DNA from: Chalara sp. BL73
Lineage: Eukaryota; Ascomycota; Leotiomycetes; Helotiales
Direction of reading: 5' to 3'
Assembly (NCBI GenBank): GCA_918026815.1
Contig: CAKJVC010000128.1
Location: 248,001 to 312,000, forward strand
Length of the DNA: 64,000 nucleotides
The notes beneath the pieces were generated by a model that searched no databases, was not told the DNA's origin, and worked only from the letters and a program-made list of their open reading frames with translations. Below, piece after piece: positions 11,538 to 23,680 of the stretch (the first letter of the stretch is position 1; the number at the start of each line of letters is the position of its first letter). A program made the translations under genes and the position numbers.

Positions 11538-13999
11538 ATGGCCAGTATATACAAGGAGAAGATGGATGAACGGACGCCTCTCATCACCACCATCCACATC
11601 GCGCCACCACGCCAGCGATATCGTCATAATACAGTCCGCCGGTTCTGCACGATAGCTTTCGTTTCAACCTTAATTGCCGCTACTGTCCTGTTGCTATTTC
11701 CCGTTGGCGCTCTGATTCCGGGCCATAGACCTCATCACAGACACAGGCCCGCTCCACCGGAGTCCAGCGCGCTCACATTCAAAGAGCTCCAGGAGATACT
11801 GCTGAGCACGCCGAAGGAGGAAAAGGCGCAGGAATGGAGCAAATTCTACACTGCAGGCCCTCACCTGGCTGGCGCAAACTACAGTCAGGTTACATGGACA
11901 CAAGAGAGATGGCAGGAGTTCGGGATCAAGGCAGATATTGTGGCATATGATACATACATCAATTACCCAGCCGGACATCGACTGGCTTTATATGAGAAAA
12001 AGAAGACAAAAGATTTCCCTCCCGAGTGGAAGCTAAAGTTCGAAGCTTCGCTTGAGGAAGATGTGCTAGAGGAGGATCCAACAACAGGCCTCGACAACCG
12101 AATCCCAACCTTTCATGGCTACTCTGCCTCTGGCAACGTCACGGCCCCTTACGTATATGTCAACTATGGCACATATCAAGATTATGAGGATTTGCTTAGC
12201 GCCAATGTCAGCCTAGAGGGAAAGATTGCCGTAGCCAGATACGGCGGCATATTCAGGGGGCTGAAAGTCAAAAGAGCACAGGATCTGGGAATGATCGGAG
12301 CTATCCTTTACACGGATCCCGGAGATGATGGAATAACAACTGATGAGAATGGGGTTGATCTGTATCCTGATGGCCCTGCACGGGAACCAAGCAGTGTGCA
12401 GAGAGGAAGCGTGCAGTTCTTAAGTATCGCTCCTGGTGATCCGTAAGTTTACGAACAGGCATTTAAGTACTCGGAGACTAATATCCTACCAGAACAACTC
12501 CTGGGTATCCGTCCAAGCCCGGCGTTCCAAGGGAGCCAACAACTGGTCGTATTCCCGACATTCCATCAATCCCAATCTCCTATGCCGATGCACTTCCGAT
12601 CCTGACCGCTCTTAATGGTTATGGCCCATCTGCAAAAGATTTCAACAAGTATTGGAACAAGAATCTGGGTCTGAAATATAAAGGAGTAGAGTACAATGTT
12701 GGGCCATCTCCGGACACGTTAGTGTTGAACTTGGTTAATGAGCAAAACTACGTAACCACGCCATTGTGGAATGTCATCGGTGTCATCAATGGTACGCTTT
12801 TGGATGAGGTAATTGTTATTGGAAACCACCGTGATGCTTGGATAGCTGGGGGCGCTGGCGACCCTAACAGTGGTTCCGCAGCATTAAACGAGGTTATTCG
12901 TAGTTTTGGTGTTGCCCTGTCCAAGGGTTGGAAACCTCTGCGTACGATTGTATTTGCCAGCTGGGATGGAGAAGAATACGGCTTAGTTGGCTCCACAGAA
13001 TGGGTCGAGGAATATCTTCCATGGCTCACACATGCCAACGTCGCGTACGTGAATGTCGATGTTGCCACTCGTGGTACCAGATTCGCTGCGTCAGCAAGCC
13101 CGCTGCTAAACAATCTGCTATATGAAGTTGCTTCCTTGGTACAGTCACCGAATCAGACCATCTCAGGTCAGACGGTTGCCGATCTTTGGGACGGGAAAAT
13201 CAGTACCATGGGTAGTGGTAGCGACTTCACTGCTTTCCAGGACTTTGCCGGAGTACCATCCATTGACTTGGGTTTCGGTGAGGATCCTAACACTCCAGCA
13301 CCAGGTCCACCAGTCTACCACTATCATTCAAATTACGACTCGTACCACTGGATGAATACCTATGGTGACCCAGGTTTCCATTACCATATTGCCATCGTCA
13401 AAATCTGGGCACTCTTTACAGCAAAGTTGGCCGAGGCCCCAGTCATCCCTCTTAATGCAACGGATTACGCTATTGCAATCCAAGGGTACCTTGACAAGGT
13501 TGAGACTAAACTAGACGCTTCCATCGCAGGGATAGTCTCTGAGGAAGAAGAGGCAGAAGCACGCTCCCGTCCTACACCAGCCCTTGCCAAAGGAAACAGC
13601 CACGACCTCAAACTCACATTCAAAACTCTCCACAAGGCAGCCTCCAAGCTCCTAAAGGCAGCACAAACACATGATGCCTGGGCCGCAGGGTTGGCTGAGG
13701 AGGCAGGCGAGGATATCCCATGGTGGAAGTGGTTTTCCAAGCTCAAGCTCTACTACAACATTAGGAAAGTAAATAGTAAATACAAGTTCCTCGAGCGGAA
13801 GTTCTTGTACAGCGAAGGTTTAGATGGAAGAAGTTGGTTCAAGCATGTCATCTTTGCACCTGGGCTTTGGACAGGGTACTCCGGGGCAGTATTCCCAGGA
13901 CTAGTGGAGGCAATCGACGATAATGATTATGAAAATGCAGCGAGGTGGGCGGAAGTTATTGAGGGGACTATCACGAAGGCTGCCGATAGCTTACGATGA
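11538..13999 (+). CDS. Membrane-anchored M28 peptidase, glutamate carboxypeptidase II/transferrin receptor type
   Basis: Model: join(11538..12442, 12493..13999), 803 aa, with one 50-nt intron. A short basic cytoplasmic N-terminus is followed by one membrane anchor at residues ~37-58 (type II topology). The protease-associated domain lies at ~170-300 (YVYVNYGTYQDYEDLL). The zinc peptidase core lies at ~370-600 and has the expected ligands: HRDAW, GAGDPNSGSA, WDGEEYGLVGSTEW with the catalytic Glu pair, and the last His in YHYHSNYDSYHW. The C-terminal helical domain is the transferrin-receptor-like dimerisation domain. Family members remove C-terminal glutamate or other acidic residues from peptides, in vacuole or at the cell surface. 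Length and order match the family, and all five metal-ligand regions look intact. The annotation as vacuolar or cell-surface is inference. Confidence 0.93.
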
Positions 14000-14368
14000 G
14001 ATTTTGACATACTGAAGATAAGGGCATAGTAATGCCTAGGGGTGGCAATTTTTTCTGTTCATACGTAGTAGAGCATATACAGTCAAGATCTAGCTTTTGG
14101 TTATTTTGCAAGTTGGTTCTTCGATGTGCCACATTGCGACCTCCAGACTCAAAGCAGCCCGGTTCGGTAGGCAGAGTCTAAAAGGGTATTAAGACTGTCA
14201 TCAGTTCGACCATGAGCATGAATGAGATAGGGAGGGTCTTTTAAGCCCGGTGGTCGTGCAGTTGCGGAGGCGTCAAATCGGTAGCATTAGATTGTTATGA
14301 CACGACAATATAGCGCCTCAGCAGATGATGCCTAGCCTGAAAGTCGCAAACGGTGATATCCCTAAGTT
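14000..14368. other. Convergent intergenic spacer
   Basis: The 3' flanks of the M28 peptidase and the lactonohydrolase genes. I see no gene or notable structure. Confidence 0.4.
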
Positions 14369-15687
14369 TCACCAACTCCTCGTCAACAACTCCTTGATCC
14401 CACTAACCTTCCAGACGCCTCCCTTACCGACGACCCACAACACATGATCCTCAAAAGCTACATTCACAGCCAAGTAGCTCCCACCGCCCGTCCGTATCCT
14501 CCCCAGCGTCGCTCCGTTCTTCGGCTCAATCACATCAACCCCATCACCAGCGGCGCAGAACACGAGCCCGCTCCGCGACACCCGCACGCCATCGCAGTAA
14601 TAGCTGATGCTGTTAGAGAACAGCCGCCCGGACCGCAGCTGCGGCCGTCCTTCCCGCGTATCGTAGGCCATGAGCTGCCGCTGCTTCAGCGGGTCTTTGA
14701 CGTTGGGCCTCCCCGACGAGATGTCCGTCACGTCGACGTAGAGCGTGCCGTCCGGCCCGTAGGCTATCCCGTTGGCGTTCCCGACCGTCTGGAATACCCA
14801 TTTCGGCGCCATAGTGATGGTGTTGATGAAGTAGACCGCGGGCGTCGTTTCGGGCCAGAAATCCGTCATCTCTCGGCCCTGGCGGGTTTGGTCAGCTATC
14901 GTAACGAAAAACTTGATGTGGGTTGAGAAGGTGAAATACCCAAGCAGAGATGGAGTCCGTAATCCAGATATTGCCCGCGGGATCGATGTCCAGATCGTTG
15001 AACCCGAGGAAAGGCTGCTGGTAGAAGTTGTTGATCAGAGTCTCTGCTTTCAATGATTTAGGGTCGATCCTAACCACAGAGCCATAGCGCCCGTCGCCGC
15101 CATCAGTTGCCACGTAGGCCGACCCCTTAAAGAACACGCAGCCGTGGGCATTATAAGTCGGCGGTGATGTAGTAATATTTCTCAACTTGTGGGTGGTGGT
15201 GTCGAGAAGGTATTGCCAGCCGTGTCCAAACCCCCAAGATGCGTAATAGAGCTGCTTGGTTGTTGGGAGGTAGCAGGATGCTTCGTGGGATATGCTTGGA
15301 TCCGCCGTGATGATGTGCTCGACCTTTGCAGATGATCCAATGATATCAAAGAAGGATGGATCAAAAGCCACGAAATTTGTGGTATTGAGATATGAATTGC
15401 TAGGGGCGTTAGTGAGTTGCTCATTAGCGTTTAAGATGGAGAGGATACACTGCTTCCAGAACTGGGTTGTCTACCTTGGCGACCCATGGCGCTTCAAACA
15501 CTGATGGGGGTTAGTTTCTGGGTGCCAATGACCGGATGTTAGAGCATCCAAGAATCTTACGTGTTCGATTGAAGTTGCCTGGCAGGACGGCAGTCTTAAG
15601 GGTATCATAGTACGCCCAAGAAGCATTCATAGCATTGCTGCTGAAACCAGCTGGAAGAGTGCCGAGGTACTGAGAAATCGTGGTCAT
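14369..15687 (-). CDS. SMP-30/gluconolactonase-like lactonohydrolase
   Basis: Model: complement(join(14369..14878, 14940..15399, 15449..15500, 15561..15687)), 382 aa, all junctions in frame. It is a six-bladed beta-propeller of the SMP-30/gluconolactonase type. Visible blade motifs are DPSFFDIIGS, ASCYLPTTKQLYYASWGF, NDLDIDPAGNIWITDS, NANGIAYGPDGTLYVDVTD and CDGVRVSRSGLVFCAAGDGV. The N, D and E metal ligands of the family fall in these blades. The fold hydrolyses sugar or other lactones with a divalent metal. No clear signal peptide starts at this ATG, which suggests a cytosolic enzyme, unlike many fungal lactonohydrolases. It is divergent from the DAL5-type permease (869 bp apart) and is the left edge of the proposed catabolic cluster. 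The natural lactone is unknown. Confidence 0.82.
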
Positions 15688-16556
15688 ATCTGCTATCGTA
15701 CCTCTATTATTTCAAGCAGCCTGAAGGTAGAAGGAATACCAGGCGATAAGCACCTATTCGGACGAAAGACGTAATACAAAAGTCAGAGCAGATAATCCAA
15801 TCTTAAAATCCAGGGATATCAATCGTGTTTTATAGCCATAGCTATTCCAATCATGTCATTTCCACATTCCCGGATTTCACATCAGATGGGAATGTAAGTC
15901 ATATGCTCTGCTCATCATAGCAATTATCCTAGCTCCCATAGACTTACTTTGCCTCAGTGCTCAAATAAAAGCTCCACCAATGAGAATACCCGGTGTCTGA
16001 TTTTGGGGACACGAACTAGAGCTTCTTCCTTGAAGAATATTCGACATATGCAGCATGCGGGCGTCATGAATATTCATCAAGTGGTCTATGGCTAGTGTAT
16101 GGGTATAACATGATTTTGGTTCTGCCGTTTTGGTGGTTGGAATTCCACCCTTGCGATTGGGGGTTGTAATCTCCACTTTTCATCGCGGAGAGACTATGGG
16201 GTACATGTCTTGGCTCCGGAGCGTTCCACTAGTCTGGTTTTTGGGGGACACCAGTTATCAATGTCAATGTATGAGGAAGATGGAGACATGGAATAATCCA
16301 GTAGGACCCTTCTCAATGCTATTGGTCATGACGGGATTGCCCTCACTCCGCTGATTTCGTCCCTCCGCATTCTGGTCTGATCATAAAGGCCAAGCTTGTG
16401 GGGAACCATACTTCTCCACGTCCATATGGAGTCCAGAGTCTTATATTAAAATATCAAGTTGCTCTTCCTATCTCTCTTCGTGGTTTGGAAAACTCTGATC
16501 ACCTATATCCTCTCAGATAAACTTATATCAGTACTCATACCTTCAATCTGAGCGTC
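15688..16556. promoter_or_regulatory. Divergent promoter region of lactonohydrolase and permease
   Basis: An intergenic space shared by two divergent genes of the cluster. It has CGG-containing sites such as ATCGCGGAGAG near 16181 and GGCTCCGGAGCG near 16211, possible half-sites for a Zn2Cys6 regulator. This is weak evidence because such triplets are common. Confidence 0.35.
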
Positions 16557-18142
16557 ATGGCATCCAAAATGGATCAGGAAGCTGCTGAGCTTCGCGAGTA
16601 CGCAAATGAGAAAGAAGAATCTTCAAATCATAAAAGCGTCGACCAGTCCGATCTCGTCGACGCAGAATTCTTTCAACGAAACTCGAAGAGCCTCGTTCGA
16701 AAGTTGGACATGACGTTGATGCCCATCGTTTGGATTCTGTACATGTTCAATTATCTCGACCGCAATAACATTTCGTAAGCCGAGACTCGAATAAAGGTTT
16801 AGCAGCCGGAACCTAACATCAAACTCCAGTCAAGCCAAACTCAACCGGTTCGAGAAGGACTTGGGGCTTGTCGGTAGCCAATTCAATACCGCAGTCTCAA
16901 TCCTAAACGTAGGTTACATGATCATGCAGCTGCCTTCCAACATGATCCTCACTCGAGTTCGGCCGTCGCTCTACATGCCATTTTGGGTTTGCACATGGTC
17001 TTGCGTTTCAGCCGCAACTGCTGCCGCAAAGAACTATACTCATCTAATTGTGATCCGCTTTCTGCTCGGGATTGCCGAGGCTCCTTTCTTCCCTGGTGTT
17101 TTCTACCTGCTCTCCTGTTGGTACACCCGCAAAGAGCTCGCACTTCGAACTGCCATCCTGTACTCTGGACTCATTCTTGCCACCGCATTCTCAGGTCTTA
17201 TAGCTGCTGGCATCTTTGCTGGACTTGATGGTGCACATGGACTTTCTGGATGGCGCTGGTTATTCCTCATTGAAGGCGCCGCGAGTTTCTTCTTCGGCGT
17301 CGTAGCCGTCTTCGTCCTACCCAACTTCCCGGAGAGCACATCCGGAAGCGTAAAGTGGCTACTCACCCCAGAAGAACGCATGGTTGCGATAGAGCGCATA
17401 CGACGTGATCGTGTCTCTGTAGAGGATAATAACCGATCTGTCTGGTATGGCTTAAGGCTCGCAGTTATTGACTACCGTACCTGGATCTTCGTAAGTTTTA
17501 TCTATTCCTCAACCCGGCTGTACTCAGACTAACAGCCACTTCTAGGTCGTTATGCTCATCGCAAATCACACCGCCTACGGCTTTAACTATTTCTACCCCT
17601 CAATCGTCAAAGGATTCAATCTAGGATCTACAACAGTGACCCTCGTTCTCACCTCCCCACCATACCTTCTCGCGGCATGCTCTTGCTTTGTATTTGGCTA
17701 TTCCTCCGACCGCTTTGGTGAGCGTGGGTTCCACATCTCCGTTCCCATGTCCGTCGCAGCAATTGGCTTCATTATTTCCGCCTCAACACTGAACATTCCG
17801 GTTCGCTATTTTGCATCTTTCTTGTACATCTGCGGGTGCTTCTCCGCGAATGCGATGGTGTTCTCGTGGGCATCGGCTACGCTCAGTCAGACACCAGAGA
17901 AAAGAGCAGCGGCTACGGCAATCATCAACCTGCTGTCCCAGTTGGGCAATATCTGGAGTCCGTATTTTTTCCGTCCTCAGGATGCCACGAGATATCTATT
18001 GGCAATGTTGCTGATGATGGCATTTGCTGTTCTAAGTGTGGCATGTTGTGTCGTATTAAAGTGGAGTCTGAGGAGGGCGAACAAGAAGCTGTTGGAGGAG
18101 CATGAGGGTAGTGAGGAGAGACCTACACTATTCATGTTGTAA
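16557..18142 (+). CDS. DAL5-type anion:cation symporter MFS permease
   Basis: Model: join(16557..16774, 16830..17490, 17546..18142), 491 aa, with two 55-nt introns. The protein begins with a ~55-residue hydrophilic tail, then the subgroup hallmark RKLDMTLMPIVWILYMFNYL followed by DRNNIS across the first junction. Later come GLVGSQFNTAVSILNVGYM, PSNMILTRVRPSLYMPFW, RFLLGIAEAPFFPGVFYLLS and ALRTAILYSGLILA. This is the allantoate/nicotinate/pantothenate permease (ACS) family, which imports organic anions across the plasma membrane. It is divergent from the lactonohydrolase, and its place beside tricarboxylate-handling enzymes suggests uptake of an organic acid. The exact substrate cannot be read from the sequence. 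About 12 helices are present and nothing is missing. Confidence 0.92.
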
Positions 18143-18686
18143 GGGGAGAAAGCGCCGAGTTTCTGATTATGAAACGCCGATCAGTTATGACAAGACATAC
18201 CTACCGATCAATGAAAATATCATAATAAATCTCTTTTTTGCTGCAAGTAAAACGACTTTGGCCCATTAGAATTGTGCTAGATGCTGCATTTTAAAATTCG
18301 TTGGTAAAATTAATCACCGCAAGAACGGCTCAGTTTATAAGTTTGCATGTTGCATTATGCCCCCAAGCTGGAGGCCTGTGCTATTTTAGGCGCTCTCTCT
18401 ACTGGGTTTGCAGCCTCAATATAATAGGATGCAGTCCTTGTCATCACAAAATCTGCAGTAATAAGTTCACTCATTTTGCTAAGAAGCAAGTTAAGTATTG
18501 GCGACAAAGGGAGAGACTTTGGATGATGCATGCTTTGCAAAAAAGAAAGAAAAAGAAAAAGGGCATAAGGAAGGAGCAATCAGCTCTTAATCGGCAAATA
18601 CCTATATAGTCAAATATTGTTAACACAATGATTGGCAATATTATATGTAAATTAATGGTACATTTCATGTATCGCTAAGACCCATT
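18143..18686. other. Convergent intergenic spacer
   Basis: The AT-rich 3' flanks of the permease and aconitase-like genes, including an A/G-rich run at 18538-18562. Short open frames on both strands show no recognisable domain. Confidence 0.4.
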
Positions 18687-21347
18687 TCACTTTTGTGATT
18701 TGATGTAATTCAGCGCGGACCCACTCATCAACCACGGAATCTGTCCCTCGTGGAAAGTATGGCTCACCATCGTCCGCCATTCTGTTCCATCTTTATTCCT
18801 AAATACAGCCGTAAGATTCTCACCTTGCTTGATTTGCTCAACACCCAATATTGACACAGTATCATCTTGTCTGATCCTTCCCCAAGCCTCCGCGTCATCA
18901 AAAGTCAAAGGGAGCATCCCTTGCTTTTTCAGATTCGTCTCGTGGATACGTGCAAAACCGTTCGCAATAATTGCTACAGCACCCATGTATCTCGGCTCCA
19001 GAGCTGCATGCTCACGACTCGATCCTTCGCCGTAATTATTGTGTCCGATAATACAGTATCTGATACCACCAGCCTTGTACTGGCGAGCAATCACGGGAAC
19101 CGCATCAATCACTCCGGTAGTAACATTTTGTGCCATGCCAGGGGAATGGTTTGGCAGGAAAGCATTTGTGGCGCCAGTGAGCATGTTATTGGAGATGTTA
19201 TCGAGATGGCCACGATAGTCATACCAAGGGCCTGCGGGGGAGATGTGATCCGTTGTGCATTTTCCCTTGACCTTGAGGAGAATTGGTAGGTCGAGAGCTT
19301 GATCTTGCTGCCAAGCGGTAAATGGCTCGAGTTTCTGGAGGCGATCTGATGAGGGGTCGATCTCAACAGTGACTTTCCGTGCGTCCCCAGGAGGCGGAGG
19401 AGGTTGGTACAAATCAATGCCTGCATTGAACGCAGTGGGAAGCTCGTCACTGCTGGGAAGGGAGAACCTGAATGGTGTGCCATTTGGTGTGATAATTGAA
19501 TCTGTGGCAGGATTGAAATCAAGTGACCCGGAGAATGCAAAGGCTGTTGCGATCTCTGGAGAGGTAATAAATGAATGAGTTCCTGGGTTGCCATCGTGAC
19601 GCCTAGACAACATTAGATAGGTGATACAATACAGATAGGCCGCGACTTACCCGGTGAAATTTCGGTTGAAAGATGATATGATTGAGTTTGGTTGTCCCCT
19701 GGGTAAGTCTGGCCTATTCCACTGGCCGACGCATGGACCGCAAGAACTGCTCAGGATTGTAGCCCCAGCATTTCTCATTACATCTAGAAACCCTGCATCT
19801 TCAACCGTGGCTCTGATCTGCTCGCTCCCGGTAGATACGAAAAACGGCATTTTGGGCTTTAATCCTGCAGCGTCGGCTTGCTTAAGCAGATCTGAGACTT
19901 TCATCAAGTCTTCATACGAAGAATTTGTGCAACTACCAACCAGACTTGCGGACAAGGCCTTTGGCCAATCATTTTCCGTAGCCGCTTTTCCAAGCTTGGA
20001 CATTGGGTGTGAAAGGTCTGGTGTATATGGACCATTTATGTGTGGCTCAAGTGTGTCAAGGTCGATCTCAACAACATTGTCGTAGTACTGCTCGCTGCCT
20101 TCATCTGGCGTGATGAAGTTGAGATTTTGCAGAGCGGCCCCTGCTATATTCCCTCTATGTGTAGCATTGAGGTAGTCTGTCATTGTTTGAGAGTAGGGAA
20201 ACAGACAAGATGTCGCTCCAATCTCTGCGCTCATATTGCCTATTGTCGCCATAGCTGTCGCGCCAAGCATTTCCACCCCTGGACCAAAGAATTCAACAAT
20301 CTTGCCTTTGCCACCCGTTACTGATACCATGCCGGCTAGTTTACAAATGATATCTACCAAGTGGTCAGCTTTGCGACATCTAGTAGGTTGATGTTGAGTG
20401 CAGACCTTTTGAACTAGCCCAACCAGTGAGCCGGCCAGTAAGACGCACCCCAAGAGTTTTAGGGCACGGAAGCTCCCAAGGCATTCCAGCCATTGCATCG
20501 ACACCATCAGAACCCCCAACTAAAAGAGTCAGAATTGTTTCCTGGTATAAGTATAAATTTGGAGGTGCTTACCTCCAACTCCCAACATTGCCATCCCAGC
20601 TGCGTTTGGCGTGTGGGAATCAGTGCCAACAAGCAGTCCTCCAGGACTAGATCATTAGTACCTAACCTTCCGAAGCATGAAATTCTAGGAGACTCACAAA
20701 GTGTAATTTTCGAACAGAATGGTATGAATAATCCCTGATCCTGGTTTCCAGAATCCAATATTGTACTTCGCAGATGCAGAAGCCAAAAAATTGAAAACTT
20801 CTGCATGTTTGATCTTCGCCGCTGCCAAATCTATCTTTGCTCCTTTCTCGGCCATCGTAAGATGATCTGTATGGATAGTGGTTGGAATTGCGACCCTGTC
20901 GATCCCAGCACTCATGAATTGGAGAAGGGCCATGGTAGCATTGGCATCATGGATCGCCACTCTGTCTGGATACAGTTTCAGAAATGACTTGCCCGGCTCA
21001 ATGTCTTGAGTGTCTGGCTCGCAAAGATGTGAATACAGTATCTTCTCTGAAAGGGTAAGTGGCCTCTGGATTCTTCTCCTTATGCGCTTAAGCGACTTCT
21101 GGAGATGTGTATATGGAAGATGTCTGTCCTAGATGATACCATCTTAGTCGGACTATGTCTTAAAATTTTGTGCTAAAGGTCCTACAAGATCATATCTACT
21201 CATTGGCACGTTGCAGGATTCTTGGGGGTCGACATCTGTTACTGTAGCGAGCCCTCGTTGAGACCTCTGCAGCACGCATCTGCGTATCGTTGGGACGGTG
21301 ATCCTATGCGCTGTGGGATATGAAATAGATTTGCAAATTTGAGCCAT
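18687..21347 (-). CDS. Mitochondrial aconitase-family hydratase
   Basis: Model: complement(join(18687..19602, 19651..20353, 20406..20519, 20573..20646, 20698..21128, 21186..21347)), 799 aa, sum in frame. Residues 1-45 are rich in Arg, Ser and Thr without acidic residues until ~40, as in a mitochondrial presequence. The body has aconitase landmarks: [51 protein letters not shown], the [4Fe-4S] cysteines in [13 protein letters not shown] (about residue 400) and [10 protein letters not shown] (about 465), and the swivelling domain [14 protein letters not shown]. At the exon 3/4 junction the model gives GVGVGGS where relatives usually have GVGGS, so that splice may be two codons off. The paralogue status is inference: its cluster setting suggests a hydration step on a tricarboxylate other than citrate. 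Confidence 0.9.
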
Positions 21348-21779
21348 ATCTGCGCGTTTCTTACTGTAAATTTCGCGCTCAGCGTGTCACGGACGGGAAA
21401 GCAGCTAGGATGAAAGACTGAAGAAGAAGAGCTTCAGGAAGGATTTTGAGATCATGCCAAAGCCAGACAGCTCGAAGGCTTGGCACTCACAGACTAGCCA
21501 CTCAGGCATTTATTATCGCAAGGCCCGAACAAGTGGGTTATTATCTTAATGCCGAATCGACTGTTCCGCGCGCCTAAGCTTGAGCAGAGCCAAGAGGCTT
21601 TACGAAGGATCATGTTAAGAGGTTGAATGTATCCGCTAAGGGAATGCTCCGTGAACCATGCTTAGCGCGGGTCTTTATTTAAATTCACGTGATAACACCA
21701 ATATCGCGGTACCTTAACACCTTCGAAGAGCATCATCGTATTATAGCAAGACGCTCATTGAGGTGCCTTGCTTGGAATC
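21348..21779. promoter_or_regulatory. Divergent promoter of aconitase-like and RraA-like genes
   Basis: A 432-bp space between two divergent cluster genes. It contains a CACGTG box at about 21688 and GC-rich spots such as TGTTCCGCGCGCC near 21562 that could hold regulator half-sites. No confirmed operator. Confidence 0.35.
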
Positions 21780-22561
21780 ATGGCATCAGAAGCATCTAAG
21801 GAGGTATTAAAGTCGCTCTCGAAGTTCGCTTCATGTGACGTAAGATATCCCTACGATTCTTAGTGATTTATCTTAATATTGAATAGGTCGGTGATGCCCT
21901 CGTGAAGCTTGGAGTCAAGTATGGTGGCTATCTTGCGGGAATCTCAATGTGGTCTCCAACTCGCCAGTCGGGGAATTCTAAAATATTTGGTCCTGCATAT
22001 ACGGTGCAAATGGTTGCTGCAAATGACACTGCTTCTCCCAAACCGCCCTTACACTTCGCAGACGGGATACCAAAGGACTCTGTAGTCTTTGTGAGCCAGC
22101 CAAAAGGCCTATATTCAGCGTGCTGGGGAGGTCTCATGAGCACTCGTGCGAAGCATTTAGGGGCCCGGCGTGATTATTGACGGAAATTTTCGAGATGTCA
22201 ATGAACACCGGGATCTGGGGTTTCCAGTGAGTTTGGAATTCCGCTAAAATGATACTTTGCTGATCTAGAATATTAGTTATTTGCGAGAGGATCATCAATC
22301 CTAGGCTCTGCCTCGTTCACCAGGTCCTCGACATTAAATGAGCCAGTACAGTTCACTTCTGAGATACAAAAGGAGCCCTTGACAATACAGCCTGGGGATC
22401 TGATTTTGGGAGATGCGGATGGGGTTGTGGTTGTTCCTCCGACTTTAGTTGAACAGTGTTTGAGACTTTGTGAGGAGAGGTGGGATATAGACGAGAAAAC
22501 GAGGAAATGTTTGGAGAACGGGGATGAAATGGGACCGACTATTTCCAAATTGAGGAAATAG
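21780..22561 (+). pseudogene. RraA-like (HMG/CHA aldolase family) gene with one frameshift
   Basis: Exons: 21780-21839, 21887-22226 and 22277-22561, with 47- and 50-nt introns. The product would be about 228 aa. The protein matches the RraA-fold class II HMG/CHA aldolase family: YGGYLAGISMWSPTR, KIFGPAYTVQMVAAND, then CWGGLMSTRAKHLGAR. Next the frame breaks at about 22166: the conserved continuation GVIIDGNFRDVNEHRDLGFP, including the R-D metal/substrate motif, is read only after skipping one base (or restoring two lost ones). The remainder, FARGSSILGSA to PGDLILGDADGVVVVP, is intact to the TAG. Family members split 4-hydroxy-4-methyl- or 4-carboxy-4-hydroxy-2-oxo acids to pyruvate. Apart from the break nothing is decayed, so a recent mutation or a base-calling error are both possible. 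Confidence 0.75.
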
Positions 22562-22695
22562 ATATGCTAGACAAAAAGTTTATCGTACCTCAAATGAAAA
22601 AAAGACTTATAATACTCTATTTAGCATCATTTTCAGACCCAAAACCTTGCTATCTCCATTGCATGAGCTTTGACCTATTGCTTTCCTATATTATT

Positions 22696-23680
22696 TTAGG
22701 AAAGTGCGGGGGCTTTCTTCGGCATGTGGAAAGCAAACTGCCTAGAGCTCCACAAGAGGATTTGCTCGTAAACCGCGAAGCTAATTGCACCAGAAACCTA
22801 TCATTAGTCAGCTTAAGAGATTCTGCAAGTGCTGTGAAGCAAATCAACTAACCGTCAGCCTGACTAATCTCGGGCTCGTTCCCTTCCATAAAGACAATAC
22901 ACCCTCTTCTTTAACCATAGATTTCAGACAATCCCATGAACCTGAATACTTTGTCGCAGCCCCGATAGCTTGTAATTTCGTTTTGATGTTGTCCATAGGC
23001 ATCGTGCAATACACGGTGATTATGCCAGCTCCTGCACCCGCAATTGCAGAGCTTCCTGCTTTATTCTCTGCACCCAGGAGCCCAAGGGTCTGATCCAGTA
23101 GAAAGTTGTAACTAGTAAATCTCACTACCGCGTTGGATGACTGTTTTAATGTCACAGCCACAACTCCACGGTAGAATCCTGCAAGTCCCTCGGTGGCAAG
23201 AATGTTACGAGCCGCAGAGATAGTGTTTTTATATTGCTGTCCGCCAATGCGGTTGCGGTCGTCGATAAGCTTTGTCTTGAGCGTCTCCCCAGGCGTGAGG
23301 ACCGTTATGCTTTCTGCGATTCCAGCTACTAAGCCAGCAAATAAGTTTCCAACTGGTGTTGTTCGTCCTGTCTCTGGGTTCGTTGGGAGATAGCGTCGCG
23401 CGAAGTCAAACGCACCAAAGCGAACAGCGCTTTTAGATGCATTCGATATACAGAATATTCCCGCGCCACCATAAAGTGGTCTGAAACCGTGGGTGCGCAC
23501 GGTATTGATGAATATCTTAAAGGGCGAGCCTGCAATATCAACCCTTTTGTTGAGTAGTTGTTGTTGCGTTTTGACATATTCAGTTGGATATGTCAGTAGA
23601 GACTCTATACCACCAGCTGCCCCGCCAGCCAGTAATGTTTGAGCCACGCTGGGGGTGCTGGTGGAGTTGCGAGAAGCCAT
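22696..23680 (-). CDS. CTP1-like mitochondrial tricarboxylate carrier
   Basis: Model: complement(join(22696..22797, 22853..23680)), 309 aa, with one 55-nt intron. Three tandem mitochondrial-carrier repeats are visible with P-x-[DE]-x-x-[KR] signatures: YPTEYVKT (repeat 1), TPGETLKTK (repeat 2) and MPMDNIKTK (repeat 3). Repeat 1 also has the PLYGGAGIFC stretch, and the segments SKSAVRFGAFDF and LKQSSNAVVRF are typical of the citrate/tricarboxylate carrier CTP1. Carriers of this type exchange citrate, isocitrate or cis-aconitate with malate across the inner membrane. It runs convergent to the RraA-like gene (134 bp between stops) and divergent from the LigI-like hydrolase. The last exon ends with a non-conserved tail. 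Being a second, cluster-linked copy is inference. Confidence 0.9.

Noticed and set aside
12748..13113. 121-codon minus-strand open frame
   Set aside because: Antisense to the M28 peptidase catalytic region.
14444..14926. 160-codon plus-strand open frame
   Set aside because: Antisense to the lactonohydrolase last exons in a GC-rich stretch; no domain.
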